Origin: Dendrophyllia cribrosa
Taxonomy: Eukaryota > Cnidaria > Anthozoa > Scleractinia > Dendrophylliidae
Direction: 5' to 3'
Length of the DNA stretch: 64,000 bases
Assembly (NCBI GenBank): GCA_024195265.1
Contig: JAJLRJ010000009.1
Location: 11,884,791 to 11,948,790 of the forward strand
In this document: positions 57,870 to 64,000 of the stretch, piece after piece
Layout: each line of letters opens with the position of its first letter
Numbering within the stretch: the first letter of the stretch is position 1
Program-made: the position numbers and the translations under genes
Notes under the pieces: generated by a model
The model's input: only the letters and a program-made list of their open reading frames with translations
Database searches by the model: none
Told to the model about the DNA's origin: nothing

Positions 57870-58265
57870 AGTCATCTTTTGGCGGGTGATCCTCTGATTG
57901 GTGATCTTTTGGTGGGTGGTCCGCGGACGGGTGATCTTTTGGCGGGTGACCCTATGACGGGTGATCTTTTGGCGGGTGATCCTCTAACTGCTGATCTTCT
58001 AAGGGGTAAAATTTTGGTGGGTGGTCGTCCTCTCACGGGTGATCTTTTGGCGGGTGATCCTCTGACGGGTTTTTCTCTGACGTGTGATGTTTTTGTGGGT
58101 TATCCTCTGAAGGGTAATCTTGAGGTGGGTGGTCCTCTGACTGGTGATCCTCTGACGGGTGATCCTCTGGCGGGTGATCCTCTGACGGGTGATCTTTTAG
58201 CGGGTGATCCTTCGACGGGTTATCTTTTAGCGGGTGATCCTCTGACGGGTGATCTTTTCGCGTGA
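57798..58265 (+). pseudogene. Last cassette head, ended by the CGCGTGATCC joint (155 aa)
   Basis: Head with TSERSHLLAG, 25 or so pentads including the in-frame 18-bp GGRPLTG unit, then LFA-stop. Pentads continue to the array end at 58,529 with further breaks; no tail or linker follows. Confidence 0.3.
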
Positions 58266-58529
58266 TCCTCTGATGGGTAATCGTTTGGTGGGTGCTCCTC
58301 TGACGGTTTATCTTTTGGCGGGTGATCTTGTGGCGGGTGATCCTATGACGGGTGTTCTTTTCTTGGCTGATCCTCTGACGGGTGATCTTTTGGTGGGCGG
58401 TCCTCTGACTGGTGATCTTTTTTCGCGTGATCCTCTGACGGGCGGTCTTTTGGTGGGTGGTCCTCTGACGGGTGATCTTTTGGCGGATGACACTATGACG
58501 GTGATCTTTCAGCGGGTGTACTTCTAAGG

Positions 58530-59002
58530 GGTCAAATTGTCAATGAGTTTATGAATGCGTCTTCATTTAAAGCAAATTAAATTAATTAAAACGATTAAAA
58601 TAAACTCATCAGTTTAATTCTTTTAAATTGTCAACGAGTAGATTAATTTACCTGTTACCACAAAGAGTGTTTCCTTTTCGAAATTGTCACTGATATTTAA
58701 TTAATTTTAAATGACGCGTGTATCAGACAAATGGCGATAAAACGCGCACACACAACACTGACAATTGTCAATTAATATTTGCTACACAACACGACTGCAG
58801 ACTTTATTAATCAACGTTTCCCCTAATATGTACTTAGCCCTTGAATAAACATGGAATAGGGACCAGATGATAGAGAAAAGTTTCTCTCTTCTTTGAGGTG
58901 CGCTTTTCGTCGTTTTTCATCCCCTCAACTTTCTTCCGACTTTTCTCTTGATACGATCATGAGGGAATGTCAACAGCGACTCTCAGCCTTTCCCCGTTTA
59001 AA
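58530..59002. other. Unique AT-rich flank, no gene seen
   Basis: Begins abruptly after cttctaaggggt. The motif AAATTGTCA recurs at 58,534, 58,625 and 58,681, with a fourth variant acaattgtcaat at about 58,759. No open frame of interest and no RNA gene recognised. Confidence 0.6.
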
Positions 59003-59275
59003 AAAGTAGGTTAGTCTTGACAAGCCTAATGGCTCACAACTGCCGGAGCTCAACCCGGTTTCTGTAGCATTAAGTGACTAAGAGTATTACTACCCCCCCC
59101 CCTCCCCGGATGGGATGCTAGTCCATCGCAAGGTTACCACCCAGCAATATGTCGCCGGTATCCATTTATACACCTGGGTGGAGAGAGACAAAGTGGAGCA
59201 AAGTTTCTTGTCTAAGGAAACAACAAAACGGCAGAGACCTGGCTCGAACCACCGAACTACCGTTAACCTACTTAT
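59003..59275 (-). mobile_element. tRNA-related SINE-like element
   Basis: On the minus strand, GGTTCGAGCC (59,241-59,250) matches a pol III B box. TAGGTTAACGG (59,260-59,270) resembles an A box, but only 9 nt separate them (about 30 or more is usual), so the head may be deleted or the A box fortuitous. The body (ccaggtgtataaatgg, gatggactagcatcccatcc, gctacagaaaccggg, ctccggc, ttgtcaagact) resembles a repeat I recall from many marine invertebrate genomes. It ends in a short T-run on the minus strand. Open frames here are not genes. Confidence 0.5.
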
Positions 59276-59775
59276 AACGAAAGTGGAATTTTCTTCCTGT
59301 TCTGCGATATGGGTTTTCAGAGTTTCCCAGTCCCCTTTCTTGCAACTTTTATCCCATGTAATCCTCAGCTCTACCAAGCTCGCTGTTGATTGTGACGTAT
59401 AACTTCGGGTTTTATAATAACCTATCAGGAATTCAATAACACATTTTTTAGACCTGTCAGCTGGTTTTGTGTCTCATTGTTTACATTGCTTGTAAAAAAT
59501 TTTCATCGCCGGTTTACTGCATTGCGAGTAGCTAATACTTAATTCATATAGCATTTTTACTAAAAAGAAAGTAGTATGTCTTAATAGTCCATGTCATAAT
59601 ATTCATTTTACAATTAATGGGTATGTTATGAATTTTTAAACGCTGACGTCATTATGACATCTTGCTTGTTGTTATCGCTCCGGAGGGTTTATTTTTTCGC
59701 GAATTCAAACCCATGAGTTACCGAATTCATACAGACTGAATATTGGGAGTTGGCTTATATTAGTTATGCGCGTAG
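59276..59775. repeat. Low-copy repeat, copy A (rearranged)
   Basis: Contains aaagtggaattttc...gcgatatgggtt...cttttatcccatg, homologous to parts of copies B (about 60,703) and C (about 63,447). This is joined directly to ctctaccaagct...cgcttgttgttatcgct...gaattcatacagactgaat, homologous to the start of C (about 62,670-62,940). The middle of the unit is missing. Confidence 0.7.
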
Positions 59776-60211
59776 CGGCATGAGTAATAAAATGCCCTCC
59801 GTTTTTCTTTTTTACTGTCATTTTTTTTGGCATGCAAATTTATGCACGTATAGTGACTTCCGGCTACTCTCACTTCCGCTAAAACAACGTTACTGAAGTG
59901 TCACGACTGCGTCTCCTACAACCCTACTTACATTACTAATGTTCAAGTTAGGTATATAAACACTTAGAAGAATCACTGGCTTCTTTGTAATACAGCCTTT
60001 ATTTCAAAACATTCAATAGTAAACAACATAGTTTGCAGGAACGATGATTGAATGAAAGGAGTAACTCTTCTCCATGTCGAACATCTTAGCATGCGCATGA
60101 TTATAGGCTGCTTGGAGCCTCTTGTATCTGAGAGATTTTAGGCTTACGGATTATAAATTGAGTGTTGTTTGCATGCATGTTAATGCTCAAGGAAACAAAA
60201 TATTTATAACA
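59776..60211. other. AT-rich intergenic DNA
   Basis: No repeat partner elsewhere in the window, no convincing gene. Starts just after copy A. Confidence 0.5.
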
Positions 60212-60342
60212 CACTTAGACTGCAAAACAGTCGGGTTTTTTTCGCTGCTCGCTCGCAAAGGCGCGTCAAGCGCCAAAAGCGTCGAAAGCGTCGAAAGCGT
60301 CCAAAACGTGGAAACAAGCGCGCGAAGTGCGCTAGCCTTACT
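60212..60342. mobile_element. Candidate short dispersed element (GC-rich insert)
   Basis: actgcaaaacagtcgggttttttt, then GC-rich sequence with tandem gcgtcgaaa and an inverted GCGCGCGAAG-type motif, sits exactly before the point where copy B becomes similar to A and C (gaatgttggga). I recall similar CTGCAAAACAGTCGG repeats in coral genomes. No clear target duplication found. Confidence 0.35.
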
Positions 60343-61693
60343 CGAATGTTGGGAGTTGGCTTATATCTGGACGTTTGTGTTTATACGGATTATTAATGAG
60401 TGGTTGCATGTTATCCCCAACAAACTAAAATAATTATAATACACCCGTCAACGGCTGTGTTAATTATTAGTGAGAAGCTGCAGTTTTCTGCTACCAATTA
60501 GAAGGAATTAAGTTTTGGCTTTTCGAGAAATTTTGAACATTCTTTGAAATTTAACTGGGACCTTAATAACAAATATAAGGTAAAAAAATCACAATTTGTT
60601 CATATATTTAGGCTACACCACGCGACTGCATATTTCCAAAATTAATCTTTTCCCTAATTCGAATTTAACACTCGCATTAAAGCGGAATAGAAAATGGCAA
60701 CTAAAAGTGGAATTTCCTTACTTTTCTGCGATATGGGTTTCCGAAGTTTTTATCCTCTTTCTTGCCGCGACTTTTATCGCATGACTGAATGTGAAAAAGA
60801 AAACCCCGGCTGCTTCCAGATTTTTCCAAGCTTACTATCGATTACTACTTATTATTCATTACTCTTACTTGCGTTTATAAAACCCCACTTTTGAGATAAG
60901 AGAGTCGGATTAGAAAGAGGGAGACAATCGAAGCAAATGGTGTTGTATTTCGCCTCTTTAACAAACCTACCAATTCATACTCGTACCTGTGTTAAAAAAA
61001 ACTCCACTTTTGAGAAAACACAGTTAATAAGAAGAAGGAGCATCGAAGTGAACATTGTTTTTTTACCTCTTGGTTAAAGTTTTAAAACATATAAGAGACA
61101 CTGCATTACCTTTAATACTACTATTTGAAAAAAGTACAGCACAAATCGTTGAATATTGAAATACAGTAAAAACCCGCAAGTAAGAACCTAGTTTTTAAGA
61201 ACCTGTTAGGCTAGAATTTGCAGGTAGACCCCCTCTATACAAGAACCTGTTTAGCCTAAAATTTGAAACAGGTTCTTATTTTCTAAAATCTATATAAAAA
61301 GATGTGTACAGTACACTTGGGCAAATAAGAGTAGGTCTACATTTTGGATTCTCTTTGGAGACACAGGTGCCTTATCACTCCAATTGCAAATGCCAATGTT
61401 GAAAATCAAATAAAATTGTTATTGATACAAATAGGCTGAATACCACTAAATTCTATTAACTACAATGTAATTTTTTTCTTCAGAAAATAAGAACCTATTT
61501 AAGAACCTAAATAGCCTAAATTTGTGCTAATTACCATTTATAAAAGAACCTGTTTAGGCTAACTTGGGAAAATGCAGGTTCTTACTTGCGGGTTTTTACT
61601 GTACTAATATTTTAGCTTCAGTAAATCCAACGCACTTTTCTAAACATAACGGCTTTAAACAAGACTGAGCTTATTTAGACTATTGCATATACA
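60343..61693. repeat. Low-copy repeat, copy B
   Basis: Homologous to 62,936-64,000 (copy C): ttggcttatat..ggacgtttgtgttta, gaaggaattaagttttggc, ggctacaccacgcgactgcat, aaagcggaatagaaaatggcaact, cttgccgcgacttttat, gttgaatattgaaa, ctaatattttagcttcag. It differs by carrying the mariner-type MITE and lacking the 124-bp MITE. Copies are clearly diverged, so this duplication is old compared with those in the array. Confidence 0.85.
61164..61601. mobile_element. Tc1/mariner-type MITE, 438 bp
   Basis: Perfect 26-bp terminal inverted repeats (61,164-61,189 and 61,576-61,601) starting CAGTAAAAACCCGC, flanked by TA on both sides. Copy C has the uninterrupted site at about 63,898-63,906 (ttgaaagactaatat). 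The interior holds several AAGAACCTRTTTAG-like sub-repeats in both orientations and no transposase. TA target and CAGT ends are typical of the Tc1/mariner superfamily. Confidence 0.93.
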
Positions 61694-61801
61694 TCAACTC
61701 GATGAACAGCTAAGTTGTCTGATTGTGTCCTTCACTGCTTGCCTCACTTCTCTGATCTTCCAGCAATAAAGCAACGGGTTAAAAACGTCTCTCCCTTGTC
61801 C
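61694..61801 (-). pseudogene. Rhodopsin-family GPCR, C-terminal relic
   Basis: The minus frame reads [14 protein letters not shown] followed by [17 protein letters not shown] and a stop at 61,694-61,696. NPLLY (61,766-61,780) is the NPxxY motif at the end of helix 7. The basic KIREVRQAV stretch fits the cytoplasmic helix 8, and CW after NPxxY is familiar to me from cnidarian receptors. Upstream, an in-frame TAG at 61,802-61,804 and the lack of helix-7 sequence show the rest is gone. Copy C reaches the equivalent point at the window's last bases, so a related tail or gene may lie just outside. Confidence 0.7.
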
Positions 61802-61804
61802 CTA

Positions 61805-62314
61805 CACTCTCCGTATTCACACTCGCTCTAGACCTTTCGTTCAACACGCATGTTCGTGTGACCAATGCAAAAAACACGAATGTTTTGCAATCTATAACAC
61901 ACCCGTCATCAGCTGTCTTAATTTTCAGTAAAAAAAAAACAACCACAATTTTCATTCATATATTTAGGCTCATGCGACAGCATCCTTTCAAAATTAATGT
62001 TTTCCCTAATTTGTATTTAATATTCGACTTAAAGCGAAATAGGACATGGTGGTGAAAGCGTATTTTCCTCTGCAATGAGCGTACGTGCAAGTGGGCAGCC
62101 GTTCCTCTTCTCATTAATACCGAGTTATATCGTCTCTCGGGACGAAAGAAATTAATGTTTTTCCTAATTTGTATTTAATATTTAATATTTATTAAGGCGG
62201 AATAGGAAATGGTGGTGAAATACGTGCAAGTGGGCGCTTAGTCTTATACGCAGCCGTTCCTCTCATTAATACCGAGTTATATCGCCTCTCATTATAGGGA
62301 CGAATGAACAAAAA
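61805..62314. other. AT-rich DNA with short local repeats
   Basis: Contains two weak partial relatives of the low-copy repeat (61,952-62,055 and 62,150-62,230: cctaatttgtatttaat, gcggaatagg). It also has a local repeat (ctcattaataccgagttatatcg at about 62,110 and 62,262). No gene seen. Confidence 0.6.
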
Positions 62315-62554
62315 CAAGAGAACATAAAGCTAAGAGAGCGAATCCCCCCCCATACATACCCTATTCCAATGAAAATGTGTCTCAAGTTATTTTTAGAACG
62401 TACCAGTCCTCCGCGGAAAGTATGATCACGCGCGTTGCGTGGATATTTTCGTGGATGTTTCGCATGAGTGACTGAAGAGAAAGATGTCGGTCGAAGTGGG
62501 AATGAATGCACGAAAACATCCACGCTCTCGCTCTCTTAGCTTTATGTTCTCTTG
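62315..62554. mobile_element. Inverted-repeat element, 240 bp
   Basis: Perfect 27-bp terminal inverted repeats, 62,315-62,341 and 62,528-62,554 (CAAGAGAACATAAAGC...). ACAAAAA on each side may be a 7-bp target duplication, though the A-run makes this less certain. No transposase. An 85-codon minus-strand frame across it is not a gene. Confidence 0.7.
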
Positions 62555-64000
62555 ACAAAAAGCAATATCAGTATTGGATGAGGAGGAAAAAATGCTTCAA
62601 GGTTATAATGCAAGGGTTTTTTGGTAGAGTCTTTGAAGAATATCTACTACCGCTTTTTATCTTATACCCTCGGCTCTACCAAGCTGGCTGTTCCTTTGCA
62701 TGTGATGTTGACATATGAAGTCTTGTTTTAAATAACCTGTCGAAAATTCTAGTCACATATATCTTTTAGACCTGTTTCCCTTCTCTAAAACAGTTGTTTG
62801 TTATGACGTCTCGCTTGTTGTTATCGCTCAATCTTCGGTGTCCGGAAAACACGGAACTACTCTATTTCTATTTATTCTCTTATATGCACATCGGTTATTT
62901 TCGCAAATTCAAGTTCATGTTTACAAAATTCCTGCAGACTGAATGTTGGAACTTGGCTTATATATGGACGTTTGTGTTTATATGGAATATTAATAAGTGT
63001 TTGATTGTATGTTAACTCCCCAACAAACTGAAATATTTATAAATACACCGGTCAGCAGCTGTCTTAATTATCAGTGAGAAGATGCATTTTTTCGGCAGTT
63101 TCTTGGTGTTGCGATCACCAAATGACGTAAAACAAAAGATTCAAAAGAAAGTAAACAATACCCACACCACAACACAAAAGCTAACCAACAATAGTTTCCG
63201 CAACACCAAGAAACACCCATTTTTTCCTACTACCAAGTAGAAGGAATTAAGTTTTGGCTTTTCGAGTAATTTTGAATATTCTTTGAAATTTAACTGGAAC
63301 CTTAATAAGAAATATAATGATGACAAAAAAATTACAAATTTCGTTCATATATTTAGGCTACACCACGCGACTGCATGCTTCCAAAATTAACGTTTTCCCT
63401 AATTTGTATTTAACTCTCGAATTAAAGCGGAATAGAAAATGGCAACTAAAGTGGAATTTCCCTCCTTTTCTGCGATATGGGTTAACTTTTAATTCGGAGA
63501 TTTTTATCCTCTTTCTTGCCGCGACTTTTATCCCATGACTGAATGTGAAAAAGAAAACCCCGACTGCTTCCAGACTTTCCCAAGCCGCTTACTATCGATT
63601 ACTACTTATTATTCATACTTCGTACTTGCGTTTATAAAACCCCACTTTTGAGATAAGAGAGTCAGATTAGAAAGAGGAAGACAAGCGAAGCAAATAGTGT
63701 TGTATTTCGCCTCTTTTATAACTAACCTACCAATTCATACTCGTACCTTTTGAGATAACACAGTTAATAAGAAGAAGGCTGAGCATCGAAGTAAACATTG
63801 TTTTTTTTTATCCGAGTCTTTGTTAAAGTTTTAAAACATATAAGAGACACTGCACTACTACTATTTGAAAAATGTACAGCACAAATCGTTGAATATTGAA
63901 AGACTAATATTTTAGCTTCAGTAAATCAAACATAACGGCTTTAAACAAGACTGAGCATATTTAGACTATTTACATTTTAAAATGCATATACATCAACTCG
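62555..64000. repeat. Low-copy repeat, copy C (continues beyond window)
   Basis: About 62,655-62,940 pairs with copy A, and 62,936-64,000 with copy B. It contains the 124-bp MITE and, near 63,900, the empty mariner site. The final bases catatacatcaactcg match 61,687-61,701, the point where the GPCR relic begins in copy B. Confidence 0.85.
63094..63217. mobile_element. Mutator-like MITE, 124 bp, 9-bp target duplication
   Basis: Inverted ends 63,094-63,113 (GGCAGTTTCTTGGTGTTGCG) and 63,199-63,217 (reverse complement GGTGTTTCTTGGTGTTGCG), flanked by CATTTTTTC at 63,085-63,093 and 63,218-63,226. Copy B has the corresponding single site cagttttc at about 60,480-60,492. No coding capacity. Confidence 0.9.

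Larger units (their letters stand above)
1..58529. repeat. 58.5-kb array of a 15-bp dimeric (30-bp) minisatellite with interspersed linkers
   Basis: The block is built of 15-bp units A (gatcttttggcgggt) and B (gatcctctgacgggt), which alternate almost without break and differ at positions 5, 7 and 10. Each unit begins with GATC and holds one CpG. The plus strand is G/T-rich throughout. On the plus strand only the frame GAT-CTT-TTG-GCG-GGT is open (pentads DLLAG, DPLTG and variants such as DLLVG, GPLTG, DILVG, VLLRG), whereas all three minus frames are open. Runs are cut by a conserved linker described at L1. The array is already under way at base 1 and ends at the sequence cttctaaggggt near 58,531. 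It may be a multigene repeat-protein cluster or a coding-like satellite. Confidence 0.95.

Noticed and set aside
1..58529. CRISPR array
   Set aside because: Repeats are contiguous, with no unique spacers, and the linkers are conserved and nearly 300 bp long. The flank is clearly eukaryotic in type.
1..58529. Bacterial contaminant encoding a giant pentapeptide protein
   Set aside because: There are no ribosome-binding sites ahead of the frames, frequent frameshifts, AT-rich non-coding flank with MITEs and a GPCR relic, and a MITE inside the array itself.
1..58529. Telomeric or rDNA spacer repeat
   Set aside because: No TTAGGG-type repeat and no rRNA sequence was seen.
58530..58770. AAATTGTCA repeats as an origin or regulatory array
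   Set aside because: There are only four loose copies at uneven spacing in AT-rich DNA; not enough to support a function.
59090..59402. Two overlapping 95-codon ORFs on opposite strands
   Set aside because: Both lie across the SINE-like element and its flank and have no conserved protein features that I can recognise.
60122..60433. 103-codon plus-strand ORF
   Set aside because: It spans the GC-rich insert and low-copy repeat DNA; the Ser/Val/Lys repeats come from tandem gcgtcgaaa.
62266..62523. 85-codon minus-strand ORF
   Set aside because: It covers the interior of the 240-bp inverted-repeat element; it looks like chance.
62794..63538. Short plus-strand ORFs in copy C
   Set aside because: Equivalent frames in copies A and B are broken, and divergence shows no coding pattern by eye.

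Overview
What it is. Positions 1 to about 58,529 form one enormous tandem-repeat block, and 58,530-64,000 is AT-rich, non-coding, transposon-littered DNA. It looks like an animal nuclear genome, most likely an anthozoan cnidarian such as a stony coral or sea anemone. Reasons: several short inverted-repeat transposons with target-site duplications, a SINE-like element of a type I recall as common in marine invertebrates, and the tail of a rhodopsin-family GPCR. The organism call is an inference from memory; no search was possible.

The array. The base unit is 15 bp in two alternating forms, A (gatcttttggcgggt) and B (gatcctctgacgggt), which differ by three transitions, so the working monomer is a 30-bp dimer. 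Read on the plus strand it encodes pentads DLLAG and DPLTG. Runs of these pentads (tens to about 200) are separated by a conserved non-15-mer linker of 281-315 bp, with 40 full and 6 truncated copies (L1-L46) plus many short end remnants. A full linker ends one open frame (RQRPRV-stop, or RVCRSLTYV-stop) and starts the next (ATG, M[YH]VALLS..RFCI..NILPQI.RERSDLLAGD). Each linker-to-linker segment therefore looks like a gene cassette. Some cassettes are intact (30-290 codons); many carry frameshifts, a recurrent TTG-to-TAG nonsense change, or junction truncations. It could be a rapidly turning-over repeat-protein family or a satellite with an accidental frame; the sequence alone does not settle this. 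The ATG sits in a weak context, and many long open runs have no linker-type ATG.

Higher-order structure. 1-10,772 recurs almost identically at 43,335-50,848, but the first copy carries an extra 3,257-bp tandem duplication. Other nested duplications have periods of 120, 300 and 690 bp and about 1.2 and 2.07 kb. The only foreign DNA noticed in the 58.5 kb is a 287-bp fold-back element at 38,439-38,725 with a 9-bp target duplication, sitting in a linker.

Right flank. From 58,530: unique AT-rich DNA, a minus-strand SINE-like element, then three degenerate copies (A, B, C) of a low-copy repeat. Copy B ends in a GPCR C-terminal relic, and copy C runs off the window end at the same point. B and C act as each other's empty sites: B holds a 438-bp Tc1/mariner-type MITE missing from C, and C holds a 124-bp Mutator-like MITE missing from B. 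A third 240-bp element with 27-bp perfect inverted repeats lies between them. I found no intact conventional protein-coding gene, tRNA or rRNA in the flank.

Limits: repeat boundaries and identities were judged by eye and are approximate, especially inside the array where every 15 bp resembles its neighbour.
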